From Kitagawia praeruptora (taxonomy: Eukaryota; Streptophyta; Magnoliopsida; Apiales; Apiaceae): DNA of 64,000 nucleotides. The DNA is taken from NCBI GenBank assembly GCA_037693485.1, contig CM075350.1:117491001-117555000 (forward strand), given 5' to 3'. The notes under the pieces are model-generated. The model was given only the letters and a program-made list of their open reading frames with translations, ran no database searches and was not told the origin of the DNA. A program made the position numbers and the translations under genes. This document shows, in pieces, positions 46,233 to 56,396 of this stretch. Each line of letters begins with the position of its first letter. Position 1 is the stretch's first letter.

Positions 46233-46764
46233 AGAATTTATCAGTCAAAAGCATACACATCATAACTAGCATGGAATGGGTAACAGCATCAAAATTACTA
46301 ATTTTGCCTGAAAAAGTTTTAATGAAGGCATCACAAAAATAACTCCATTCTTTAACCATACCTTTCCTAACAATTTTCCCTAAGTTCTCAGTACTAAGGG
46401 CATAATTTATGGAATTAAGCATGGCAACAATTTCAGCATTACTGGGTACTTCGAGACAGTTATTCTCAGGCAATTTTAAACAAGCAGTTATCACATCAGA
46501 ATTAACTACATAGTTTTTACCCTTTAAAGAAAAAGCAAGTGTACCGTCTGTGCCAATGTACTCAGCAGATGCCAACACCTTTTCAATTACCTCGTGGATT
46601 AGAGGAGTGGTGGCAGTCATAGCATATGACAGTTTGCATTTCTTCACGAAATTCATCATGGTGTGATAAGCTTCTGGAGCATTCACTGTATCAACAAAGG
46701 CCGCGAAATTGTTCTTCTCATAGGTAAACCCAGTGGAAGACATCATCTTAACAATAGGCGCCAT
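46233..46764 (-). pseudogene. Copia-2 extra ORF, N-terminal domain
   Basis: Start ATG at 46762-46764, context ACTTCAATGGCG (plant-like), preceded by a leader with CTTCTTCACTAAAAC and a TATA box about 110 bp upstream. The protein has NNFAAFVDTVNAP, LSYAMTATTP, VKEWSYFCDAFIKTF and GKISNFDAV. These align with the copia-1 extra ORF N-terminus at about one third identity by eye. It resembles the 'putative plant transposon protein' family (recalled, not searched). It is truncated by the MITE at 46232. Confidence 0.7.
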
Positions 46765-47273
46765 TGAAGTGTTTGAACTTTTGTTGTAGAGAGTTTTAGT
46801 GAAGAAGATGCAGTTAACTTATGAGATTCTTGAAAATGAATAAAAGTGAGATGTGAGAGCACAAGATAGCCTTTTATATTTTTCAAGAGTTAAAAAATGA
46901 AATAATTAAAAGTAATTACTCCATTGGACAAAAGTAACTGTCAGATAATAAATGAAAAGAAAAGAAGTACAGCCATGACTAAATATACACGTTTACCAAC
47001 GGCTATAATTAAAAAAAAATGTATATCAACGGATATAGAATGAACGGTTGAGAAACAGTTTATCCATCGATGACGTGGACAACCTGTTATCCGTTGACAT
47101 ACGAAAATCTAGTAATGTGTTTATACTACCAACGGATAAAAGGATATCCGTTGATAAGCAAATTTTGCCTTAGACAAAATTTCTACAGAAAATTTTTCTG
47201 AGAGTTTTTAATTCTCAAGTAAATCAAAACACATTTCTAGCTGCAATTTAGTATGATTAGATATCACTAGGAA
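46765..47273 (-). other. Copia-2 spacer between pol and extra ORF, with promoter
   Basis: 509 bp without a gene. It contains three exact ATCCGTTGA-type motifs (47021-47160) plus near matches, and toward the extra ORF a TATA box and CT-rich leader. It corresponds in position to copia-1's 1.24-kb spacer but lacks an antisense ORF. Confidence 0.6.
46869..46884 (-). promoter_or_regulatory. TATA box for the copia-2 extra ORF
   Basis: Minus-strand GAAAAATATAAAAGGC is a near-ideal plant TATA box about 105-120 bp upstream of the ATG at 46764. It is followed by TGTGCTCTCACATCTCAC and an AC-rich leader. This suggests that the extra ORF is transcribed from its own internal promoter. Confidence 0.6.
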
Positions 47274-49583
47274 TTATGAAAAATTAAGCATACCTAGTTC
47301 ACCTACCAATCTTGTGAATGAAGATTCATCAAGAGGCTTGGTGAAGATATCTGCAAGCTACATTTCACTTGGCACAAAGTGCATTTCTACTGTACCATTC
47401 ATCACATGCTCTTTAATGAAATGGTATTTGATGTCAATATGCTTGGTTCTCGAATGTTGCGCTGGATTCTCTGTGATGGCAATAGCACTTGTGTTGTCAC
47501 AGAAAATTAGAATCTTCTCAACTTTTAGACCATAGTCAATAAGTTGATTTTTCATCCAAAGAATCTGTGCACAACAACTTCCAGCAGCAATGTACTCAGC
47601 TTCAGCTGTAGAAGTGGAGACTAAGTTCTGTTTCTTACTGAACCATGACACAAGCCTGTTTCCTAGAAATTGACAGGAGCCTGTAGTACTTTTCCTATCA
47701 ATTCTGCAACCTGCATAGTCTGCATCTGAATAGCCAATTAGATCAAAGCCAGAATCTCTTGGGTACCAAATGCCAAGGTTTGGTGTTCCCTTGAGATACC
47801 TGAAAATTCTCTTAATAGCAATCAAGTGAGACTCTCTAGGGTCAGCTTGAAATCTAGCACAAAGACATGTGGAAAACATTATATCAGGTCTACTAGCTGT
47901 TAGATATAGAAGTGAGCCTACCATGCCTCTATAGCTTGAGATGTCCATAGACTTTTCCTTAGTATTTAACTCAAGCTTAGTTGCAGTGGCCATAGGTGTT
48001 TTTGCAGAGGCACAATCCATTAAGTCAAATTTCTTTAAAACATCATAAATATATTTTGTTTGACTTATGAAGATGCCCTCATTAACTTGCTTCACTTGTA
48101 AACCAAGAAAGTAAGTTAATTCACCCATCATGCTCATTTCATACCTACTTTGCATAAGTTTGGCAAACCTTTTACAAAGCTTCTCATCTGTAGACCCAAA
48201 AATAATATCATCTACATAGATTTGAACAAGTATTGAAGAGCCATCGACATTTCTATGAAATAAGGTTTTATCTACTATACCTCTAGTGAAGTGATTCTCC
48301 AAAAGAAATTGAGATAAAGTGTCATACCAGGCTCTTGGTGCTTGCTTCAAACCATAAAGTGCTTTTATGAGAAGATATACATATTCTGGAAATTCTAGAT
48401 CTTCAAAGCTAGGAGGTTGATGGACATATACCTCTTCTTCCAGTTCCCCATTTAGAAAGGCACTTTTGACATCCATCTGATAGACTTTGAAATTGGCATG
48501 TGTTGCATAGGCTAGGAAAATTCTAATTGCCTCAAGTCTTGCCACTGGAGCAAAAGTTTCATCAAAATCTATCCCTTCTTCTTGGGAATAGCCCTTTGCC
48601 ACTAATCTAGCTTTATTCCTCACAATTATGTCATTTTCATCAGTCTTATTCTTGAGAACCCATTTGGTACCTATGACACTTCTATCATCAGGTTTGGGCA
48701 CAAGCTTCCATACTTTATTTCTCTCAAATTGGTTTAGCTCTTCTTGCATTGCTAAGACCCAATCTGGATCTAGAAGGACATCTTCCACTTTCTTAGGTTC
48801 CTCTTGAGACAGGAAACTACTGTTTAGGCATTCTGCCTGTGTGGCCCTCCTAGTTTGAACTCTTGAGTTTGAGTCACCAATGATTAACTCAAAAGGATGA
48901 TCTCTGGTCCATTTTCTTGAAGGTGGAAGGTTTGATCTAGATGAGGTTGCTTCATCTAAATGAGCATGATCTTGTTGATTGATCATTGAGTGTTGACTTT
49001 GAGAAACTCCCCCTGAGTTTGTTGTCCTTGCGGAATTATGAAGTTGACTGTCAACGGATGCATCATTTTGTCTATCAACGGATGCTCCATTTTGCCTGTC
49101 GACGGATGCATGAGAATGCCTATCAATGGATGCATTTGATGCTCCACTATGACTGTCAACGGATGCTTCATTTCCAGTGTTAGCATCACTTCTAGTTGGA
49201 CCAACAACTCTAGGTGAATTTTTATGGTCATGATCTTCATTTTCCTCATCATCATCAATGTACATTCTTCCTTCTACCTCATTTTCAAATTTCAACTTTT
49301 CATGGAAGCCTTCATCATTTAGACCTAGAATCTTTTGATCATCAAACACAACATGTACAGATTCCATAACAATGTTGGTTCTTAGATTGTAGACTCTATA
49401 GGCTTTCCCTGCTGCATACCCAACAAAGATAACTTCATCTGCCTTTGCTTCAAATTTGCCCAAGTTATCTCCATGATTCCTTAGCACAAAACACTTACAT
49501 CCAAAGACATGAAGAAAAGCTAAAGTTGGTTTCTTGTTGGTGAATAACTGATAAGGAGTCATTCCTCTAGCTTGATTGACCAA
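47274..49583 (-). pseudogene. Copia-2 pol: end of integrase, reverse transcriptase and RNase H
   Basis: Open from 49583 to 47358, then a TAG at 47355-47357 (after FVPSEM), then LADIFTKPLDES to the natural stop at 47274-47276. Contents: integrase C-terminal part with GMTPYQLFTNKKPTLAFLHV; an Asp/Ser-rich linker with reiterated ASVDRQ peptides (49020-49190) encoded by the ATCCGTTGA motif; RT with YQMDVKSAFLNGELEEEVYV and catalytic YVDD at 48207-48218; RNase H with GYSDADYAGC and STAEAEYIAAGSC. Very similar to copia-1 RT-RH. One premature stop. Confidence 0.88.
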
Positions 49584-50648
49584 GGAAATATTCTGAGTGA
49601 AACAGGCAGTGTTGACAGCTTCAGCCTAGAAATATGTTGGCAATATTGATTCACTTAGCATTGTTCTAGCTACTTCAATGAGAGTTCTGTTTTTCCTTTC
49701 AACAACCCCATTTTGTTGAGGTGTTCTAGCAGCAGAAAACTCATGGACAATTCCATTCTCTTCACAGAAAATCTTCATTGTGGAATTTTTGAATTCAGTG
49801 CCATTGTCACTCCTGATTCTTTGTACTTTGACTTCAGAACCATTGTTTACTAGTATGAGATGATTGATGATGATTTTACTTGCACAATCTTTGGAGTGCA
49901 GAAAGAAGGTCCATGTAAACTTAGAAAAATCATCTACAATCACCAGACAGTATTTCTTCTTTGAAATGGACATGACATTTACTGGACCAAATAAGTCCAT
50001 ATGCAGCAATTGAAGTGGCTTAACAATGGATGACTCTGTCTTGCTCTTGAAGGATGATTTCTTTTGTTTCCCTAGTTGGCAGGCATCACACAATCCATCC
50101 TTGATGAACTCCAATTGAGGGATTCCTCTAGCCAGATCCTTTCTTACCAAATCATTCATAACTTTAAAATTCAAATGTGACAGCTTTTTATGCCATAGCC
50201 AACTCTCATCCTTGCTTGCTTTGCTGAAGAGACAAGTGATGGATTCTGATCATACTGAATTGAAGTCAGGTATGTATACATTTCCTTTTCTAAAGCCTGT
50301 CAATACCACATTGTTGTTTTCCTTGGCAGAAACAACACAGGCTTCTTTTGTGAACTTTACTTCATAGTCTTTATCATAAATCTGACTGACACTCAGCAAA
50401 TTATGCTTCAAACCTTCAACTAAAGCCACTTCTTCAATGATGACATTGTCCTTTGAAATCAAGCCATATCCCTTAGTATATCCTTTATTGTCATCTCCAA
50501 AGGTAATTCTAGGGCCAGCTGCCTCCTTGAACTCTGTGAGCAGGGTTGAATCTCCTGTCATGTGCCTAGAGCATCCACTGTCTAGGTACCATAGATTCCT
50601 TCTATTTCCCTGCACACATTCCAAAATACAAATCAAGTTGATTTTGGT
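49584..50648 (-). pseudogene. Copia-2 pol: aspartic protease, pre-integrase and integrase core
   Basis: The protease has NLWYLDSGCSRHMTGD (D-S-G, about 50600-50550) and HNLLSVSQI. After a TGA near 50247 the frame continues through WHKKLSHLNF (GAG-pre-integrase) to the integrase core with LLHMDLFGPV, SDNGTEFKN and PQQNGVVERKNR, giving the D,D(35)E residues. A TAG near 49624 stands where a TGG codon is expected (PTYF-stop-AEAVNTA). Both stops are in frame with the following parts. A frameshift near 50645 separates this from gag. Confidence 0.85.
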
Positions 50649-53041
50649 ACCTAAGTTTCCTTGGGTCCTTTCTTGTTAGCCTTTGGTTTAGCACTCTTAG
50701 CAATCTTCATTTTAGGTGTAGATGCTTGAGTGATAGGTTTTGACAAATGCTCATTTGCATAAATATTTGATGCATGCATTTGTGGAAAATTGGCATACAT
50801 ATTATTCATGCTAGGAATGCTCCATGACATTTGTGGCATATTCACAGATTGAAAATAAGGATTAGACACATATGGCATGTTCACATATGGATTTGAAAAA
50901 CTAGCATTCTGATACAAACCAGGCATAACAGGCATTGTAGGCATACTTGGCATAGATTGAGGTACATGAACAGGAGTCCTTTTAACAGACTTGTAATTAG
51001 AAGATAGGTGATTGACACTATTATAATTACCACAAGTTTTCCTAGGGGCAAACTTGTCAGGAGAATAATTGTTTTTCTTGTTGATGCCTATCTTACCATT
51101 TCTGTTCTTTTTCTTTTTACCCTCAGTTTCTACCTTTTCATTAACTGATTTACCAACAGCCTTTTTGTTATGTAAATCACCTGCCTTATCCTTCTCACTT
51201 GATTTGGCTTGGCTACTTTCACCAGAAACAAAGTGCTTGGCTACTGGACCATACTGATTATTCAGTTTCTTGAGTTCCTTCTTACTGACAGACTTCATGT
51301 TAGTCAACGGATACCTCTCATCCGTTGATGGTTCATTTGTAAACGGATGATCACTATCCGTTGATTCACAAATAATCTCTAGATCCTCAAGGCAAGGTTC
51401 TAGCTTCTTCTTGTTTTTATTCCAGGTCTCCTTCACAAATGATTCCATTACCTGGATTTCTACTATGTTTTGTGAGATTTTCCTACAACTTTGAAATTTA
51501 GCAATTATCTCTTATTCTTTTTCAAGCTGGTCTCTTAAAATTAGTTCTCTTTTTAACACAGCTTCAAGTTCACTTTTAGCATCATTGCAATCAACTCTCA
51601 TTTTCTCAAATTCTAGAAATTGAATTTCTAGAGCAGCATTTCTATCACTTAAAAATAGATTAGTCTCTTTAATCCTATTGTTCTCTTTAGTAAGTGATTT
51701 AAGAGTAACACTCAAGTGATATAGTTCAGTAGACATTTCATCTATAACACTATTGCATTCCTCTTTGGTGAGCTCAGAGAGATTAGTAGAAAATACATGA
51801 TTGCTAGCTGAACTTGCTTCATGTTCAGAATCAGCCATCAATGCAAGGTTGACAAACTCAGCATCATCATCAGAATGATTTCCATCAGCAGCCCAGTCAT
51901 ACTCTTGGGTCATGAATGCCTTTCCTTTCTGCCTGAGATGATCAAAATATTTCTTCTTGTAGTCAACAGTTTCAGTTGGCTTTCCCTTGTTCTCAGATCT
52001 AGGCTTCCTGCATTCACTTATCATATGACCAGCAATTCCACAATTGTAGCATTTAATTTTAGATTTATCCACATAGTTGTTTGTGGAAAAATCCTTGTTA
52101 AATGGCTTGGCCACCCCAGAGTTTCTTCTGAATTTCAGCTTAGAGAATCTCCTAGATAGAAAGGCTAAATGCTCATCTATCTCATCCAATTCATCCTGCT
52201 GAAGGACACTCATTTCTTTAGACACTTTTTCATTGCTTTTGCTTGATTCTGCTCTACCTTCACAAACCTCCCTGTTTGGTGTAGATTTAGCAGCTTCAGT
52301 CATCTTCTCCTTCTTCTGCTCCAAGTTGGCAACAAGTGCAACTGACCCACTTTTCTTTTGGGCATTCTTAATCTCTTCATCCTGCTCCATTTCTAGTTCA
52401 TATATCTTTAAAGTTCCATAGAGCCTTTCAAGAGCAAATGTCTTGTACTCTTGAGTGTTTCTTAGAGAAACAGTCATTGGCTTCCACTCTTTGGGCAGTG
52501 ATCTCATAAATTTGAGATTAGAATCTTTCACTTGGTAGATTCTTCCATACAGTTTCAAGCCATTCAGTAGCTTTTGAAATCTACTAAATGTGTCATTCAA
52601 TGTCTCTCCATTCTTGAAATGGAAGTGCTCATACTGTTGGATCAGTAGTTGCATCTTGTTTTCCCTTACCTGTTCTGTACCTTCACAAAGGGTTTGAACA
52701 ATGTCCCATACTTCCTTGGAGGTAGTACAGTTGATAACATTGTCAACCATGTCTGTTTCTAAGCCATTAAACAAAATATTCATGGTCTTTTTATCTTTGT
52801 GGACTTCTGCGATGTCTTCAGTACTCCACTCAGAAACAGGTTTGGGAATGTAAGTGTCTGGTGCATCTGCAGCAAGGCCAACTCTTGACGTAGTCTTCAC
52901 TGGAACATGAGGACCCTTCTCAATGCAATCTACAAAACCTTCATCAATAGACATGAGATGTAGACGCATTTTTACTTTCCAGTAAAAGTAATTTTCTCTA
53001 TCAAGAACTGGTATCTTTACTCCATAATCCTTCTTAGACAT
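50649..53041 (-). pseudogene. Copia-2 gag
   Basis: Start placed at ATG 53041 (MSKKDYGVKIPVL), because the further upstream codon at 53071 is TTG. The capsid-like region (UBN2/copia gag type) has NYFYWKVKMRLHL, MNILFNGLE and SKEVWDIVQTL, followed by the zinc knuckle CYNCGIAGHMISEC. An in-frame TAA at 51509-51511 (after RDQLEKE) is followed by a second open part, 51448-50651. That part holds Lys-rich linkers, a decayed second knuckle (CGNYNSVNHLSSNY) and a Met/Pro/Asn-rich stretch. The ATCCGTTGA motif appears three times at 51302-51365. Long Gags with two knuckles fit the Sirevirus type. Confidence 0.82.
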
Positions 53042-53086
53042 GTTGGAAGTGTGTTGATCTTTAAACTTCAAATATGTTAGAAGCCT

Positions 53087-53098
53087 GCTCTGATACCA
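53087..53098 (-). other. Primer-binding site of copia-2
   Basis: Minus-strand TGGTATCAGAGC, two bases inside the 5' LTR end at 53101; initiator tRNA-Met type. Confidence 0.9.
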
Positions 53099-53100
53099 AT

Positions 53101-54082
53101 TGTTATTCCCAGATTACACACTTGTATAATTGTAGAAGGGGGGGTTGAATACAATTCTTGATATTTATAAATTTCTGATAAGAACCACAGAAATCTATAA
53201 GGAGATAATTGCTGAATGAGAAATGATTCACAAACACATAAAAAAATCAGGTGGTTAAATGTACCACCTGAGACTTTTATTCGAAGAAAACTATGTGATA
53301 CAAATGTACACAGCTTCTGTTTTACAACTCTTTGCTTCTAAAGATATTCAAGAAACCCTAAGCAAATATGTCTGTTTTCTTAGTTTCTAAAGAGTTGCTA
53401 CACTTGATTATATATCCCAAGTTTACAAGTACTACAGGAATAAGATAATATTAATCTAATTCAAATTGACTTGCTACTCCACTCCAAATCCACATGTAGC
53501 CGAAAGGTTGTCCTTGTGAACAGATATGTCCCCTGCACCTTTCTTGTATGTACTGTGTAAATGGAATGCTTCTTTCTTCTGCATTTCCAAAGTATGGCTG
53601 CCATACTGCTTTTTATACCTACTATCAACCCATGTGATCTGTCAGTCAAACCTGTCCTTATCAACTGCTAATTCCCAGCTAGCATAGAAGAAAGTGTCAA
53701 TGATTATCCGTTGATGTTGTACACTGTCATCCGTTGATGATAGTTTGAGCTGTATCCGTTGATATTGTAGATTTGAGTTGTATCCGTTGATAGAGTCCTG
53801 TTCTAATCTGTTGATACACTTTCACTTAGACAGAATTACATAGCATAGCTTATTTACAATTGGCTACCCTATTCTGCCTATCCGTTGATGGTCAACATGA
53901 CTCTAAATAAAAACACTATCAACTGATAAATAGAGATATTGCAGTATGCTACAATACCTCATCCGTTGATGAGCTACCTGTCAACGGATAGAGTTATAAT
54001 GTCTCATCCGTTGACAGTTACAAAACATGACTTATACAATTTTGATTGTGAAGTTATCATCAAGTACAACATATTCCTAACA
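53101..54082 (-). mobile_element. 5' LTR of copia-2
   Basis: 982 bp, colinear with the 3' LTR without indels. Eight exact ATCCGTTGA motifs (one inverted). In several of these the 3' LTR has a single change (for example 53703 against 41449, and 53878 against 41624). A TATA-like GATATATAATC lies near 53405-53416. Confidence 0.92.
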
Positions 54083-54460
54083 ATGTTATAACTTTTATTT
54101 GACATCTCAATTATGTTTTTATATAACCATTATTTTCAATAATTTTTTAATTATAATTTAATATAAATTTAATTAATGATATGCATGGTTTAAAATTTAT
54201 ATTGTAAATTTTTAAAATTTAAAAATGTCGTTGACGGGTTCAAAATTTGAATTTTTAGTAAAGTATTTTAATCATATAATATACCTTATTATTAGATCTA
54301 ACGATTCTTATTTATTACTAAAAATAATGACCGGAAAATATGGTATAATATTTTTGGATGTATATTAATGATTGCAAGATTATTTTAAATTAAAAGGTAA
54401 CGTGTTTTAATTTGAAAAAATTACTAAAAATAATGACCAGAAGATATGTAATGATATTTT
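54083..54460 (-). mobile_element. Continuation of the minus-strand Helitron interrupted by copia-2
   Basis: The reverse complement matches the body of Helitrons a and e (GGTAACGTGTTTTAATTTG, TATATTAATGATTGCAAGA, and the B-box-like block near 54230). It continues the 3' end at 40801-40844. The 5' end is not found; similarity fades near 54460. Confidence 0.65.
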
Positions 54461-54905
54461 TTGTGATAACTCCAATCCCGAACAGGTGCTTCCTCGCCAT
54501 TCCCATGCTCGGAAGAGGTGAAATTGATGATTGGGTCTCTACAAAACAACATCGGAGGGGGGTTTTACCCCGCGATGCCTCCGGCATGAGAATAAGAGTG
54601 GATTTTAAAAGATAGATATTCAAGGACTAGAATATCGAATTGTGGACTTGGAAGATAAATATTCAAGCACTAGAGTATCGAAATGTGAAGGGTGTGTGTA
54701 GAGAATGTAAAAGGTGATCCCTAAACCTTTTGATGAGTCTCTTAAAAGAACAAGGGCTGGGAGTGTTTACGTGACCACGGTGGTTGATCTTGTGCCATCG
54801 TATGAGCCTGTGCAGATCATGATTGATGCTTTAGGATTTGAATTTAATTCTGGTGGGAAGTCATATTCTATTTCCTGTGTCGTGTGGGACAATACAAAAT
54901 AGAAT
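54461..54905. other. Non-repetitive-looking, relatively GC-rich island
   Basis: Between the Helitron remnant and the next LTR lies a stretch with much higher GC and CpG than its surroundings (54470-54600, with GGAGGGGGGTTTTACCCCGC). It shows no LTR, Helitron or MITE signature that I recognise. It may be a host-derived or captured gene fragment. A short ORF follows at 54714. Confidence 0.35.
54714..54902 (+). CDS. Short hypothetical ORF (62 aa), possibly a gene fragment
   Basis: The protein reads like an ordinary globular sequence (VTTVVDLVPSYEPVQIMIDA, then LGFEFNSGGKSYSISCVVWD) and not low-complexity shadow sequence. No family is recognised. It ends in the bases before the gypsy LTR at 54906, so it may be the tail or an exon of a disrupted gene or element. 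The nominal first codon is ATA-like or otherwise non-ATG; the true start is unclear. Confidence 0.3.
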   Translation: MIPKPFDESLKRTRAGSVYVTTVVDLVPSYEPVQIMIDALGFEFNSGGKSYSISCVVWDNTK

Positions 54906-55400
54906 TGTTACTTATTATATAATTATATATTATATATATTTGGCTTGCAAGTTTTTACCTTTCACTTGAAAGGGTTTTTCTTGCTTTAAGCAGTTAGGAT
55001 TTTATTTTTCAAGTTGGATCAGGCTTTTGATGGGTTTCCTAGTTGGGTTCAGGTATTGGCTAAATTCCTAGCTGATATTGAATTTATTTTAGATTCCTAT
55101 CTGAATAAGGGTTGAATAAGGTTATTTATGTAGCCTATAAATACTCTTGTCTTGTAATATTTTGGGATAAGATTTTGATAATAAAATTTTGGCTATTTGC
55201 TAGCTTTGAAAATCGAATTCAGGAGTGAATTCAGAGTTTGAGTTTTGTTTCTCCATTCGGAGATTCAGAGTTGGAGTTTTGTTTCTCCTTCCTCGGAGAT
55301 TCAGAGTTTTGAAATTTGTTTCTCCATCTTTGGAGATTCAGAGTTTAATTAATATCTATCATTATTACATATTATCATAAACACATCACGTTCTGCATCA
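54906..55400 (+). mobile_element. 5' LTR of a chromovirus-like Ty3/gypsy element (495 bp)
   Basis: Starts TGTTACTTATTA and ends TTCTGCATCA, with a PBS three bases on. TATA box CCTATAAATAC near 55132-55142 and AATAAA near 55181 lie in the expected order. The 3' part has three diverged GGAGATTCAGAGTT...TTTGTTTCTCC repeats (55225-55350). The partner LTR is outside the window. Confidence 0.75.
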
Positions 55401-55403
55401 ATT

Positions 55404-55417
55404 TGGTATCAAGAGCC
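55404..55417 (+). other. Primer-binding site of the chromovirus-like element
   Basis: TGGTATCAAGAGCC follows the LTR end and is a variant of the initiator-Met PBS (TGGTATCAGAGCC with one inserted base). Confidence 0.7.
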
Positions 55418-55479
55418 AAGGTTTCTCCATCAATTTCTTAATTGTTGGGAGATCTAGGGTTTTCGCAAAAAAAAAAGCA

Positions 55480-55526
55480 CTATTCACGGTACTGTTCATC
55501 GGCACTGTTCACGGTACTGTTCATCA
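55480..55526 (+). repeat. Direct repeat in the gag leader
   Basis: CACTATTCACGGTACTGTTCATC and CACTGTTCACGGTACTGTTCATC lie in tandem just upstream of the gag ATG at 55532. Confidence 0.7.
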
Positions 55527-55531
55527 CGTTA

Positions 55532-56396
55532 ATGGCAGGGGAAGGATCAGATGCAGATTTCATGAAGTTAACTCTTAAAAATATTATTGAGCAACTTGCT
55601 TATGTGGCAGAGCGATTTACAAAAAGTACAAAAGAACTGCATGCAAGTTTACGAGCTACAAACGAGAGGATTGAGGGGGTTATTGCTACGGTTGAAAATA
55701 CACCTCTTCGCGAAGGCATTATAAGAAACCCTCCACCCACTAATAATGATTACGATGATACATGTTTGAAGTGGGATGTACCAGAATTTAGTGGAGCAGG
55801 TGATTCCGAGGATTTCTTAGAATGGGTGGATCATATGGAATTTTTTTTTTGATGACAAAGGGTACGATGATCAAAAGTCTTATAAAATTGCAAACATGAA
55901 GCTAACAAGATATGCATCTATTTGGTTTGACAAACTGAAGTTGAAGCTCATGAGGGAAGAGGCTCCTAGAATCAAAACTTGGACTGAGATGAAAAGGCAA
56001 TTGAATAATCGCTTTGGTCCAAAGGAATGCACACAAGATAAAGTAGTCAAGAGAGATGAAGTTGAAAGGGATATTGTTCAAGTTGAAGATACACATGTGA
56101 AAAATCAATCAGATAACGATAATGTGATCATCCCACAATCTTTAAGTTGTGCAGTGCATGAGAGTAGAGGGGTTCTTAATGTTGATAAATTTGAAGAATC
56201 TAATGTGGAGAAAGTTCTCCTTGTTCAAGAAAAACAAATTAATGATATCATTGAGGTCGAACATATTGACTTTATAATTCCAGAATCCTTGATTAAGATG
56301 CCTTCACCTAAAAGCATGTTTTCACAGTTCTTTGCACCTCCGTCGTTCTTGAAGATGTGCGAATTTTTTTTCTGGATCCTTCTAAGTCGTGCATGA
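55532..56396 (+). pseudogene. Gag of the chromovirus-like Ty3/gypsy element
   Basis: Start at ATG 55532 (MAGEGSDADFM); the frame further upstream lacks ATG. The N-terminal part has KWDVPEFSGAGDSEDFLEWV. A run of ten or more T near 55841-55850 shifts the frame. The next frame carries the gag core with YASIWFDKLKLKLM and IKTWTEMKRQLNNRF (PF03732 type). The C-terminal part is atypical: no CCHC zinc knuckle is present where it would be expected, only an acidic Val/Asp/Glu-rich stretch, so the nucleocapsid region appears deleted or replaced. Confidence 0.75.

Larger units (their letters stand above)
42001..46764 (-). pseudogene. Copia-2 giant extra ORF downstream of pol (about 1,490 codons, broken)
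   Basis: This sense gene lies between pol and the PPT. Segments: N-terminal domain 46764-46233; continuation after a MITE 45959-45230; a Ser/Thr/Pro-rich part 45186-44053; a coiled-coil and basic part 43983-42250; a C-terminal piece 42225-42001. Breaks are the 273-bp MITE, a frameshift near 45230, an in-frame TAG at 44050-44052, and small frame disturbances near 42250. The N-terminal domain matches copia-1 (for example VKEWSYFCDAF and GKISNFDAV). Basic clusters (KSKTKRRVKSKARRP, KPKQKKRIPRKQP) suggest nuclear or nucleic-acid association. No signal peptide, membrane anchor or furin-like site is seen, so an envelope role is unlikely. Function unknown. Confidence 0.75.
40845..54082 (-). mobile_element. 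Copia-2: complete Sirevirus-like Ty1/copia element (13,238 bp)
   Basis: It has two 982-bp LTRs (40845-41826 and 53101-54082), an initiator-Met PBS at 53087-53098, a PPT at 41827-41840 and a perfect ATGTT TSD. Order on the minus strand is gag, protease, integrase, RT, RNase H, then a giant extra ORF before the PPT. By eye the LTRs differ at about 22 of 982 positions (2.2%) with no indels. At an assumed rate of 1.3e-8 per site per year this is just under one million years. The coding region is dead: several in-frame stops and at least one frameshift in gag-pol, and more in the extra ORF. It sits in a Helitron. Confidence 0.92.

Noticed and set aside
42001..46764. Interpretation of the extra ORF as a viral envelope gene
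   Set aside because: No signal peptide, transmembrane segment, cysteine-rich ectodomain or cleavage site is visible; basic and coiled-coil features argue otherwise.
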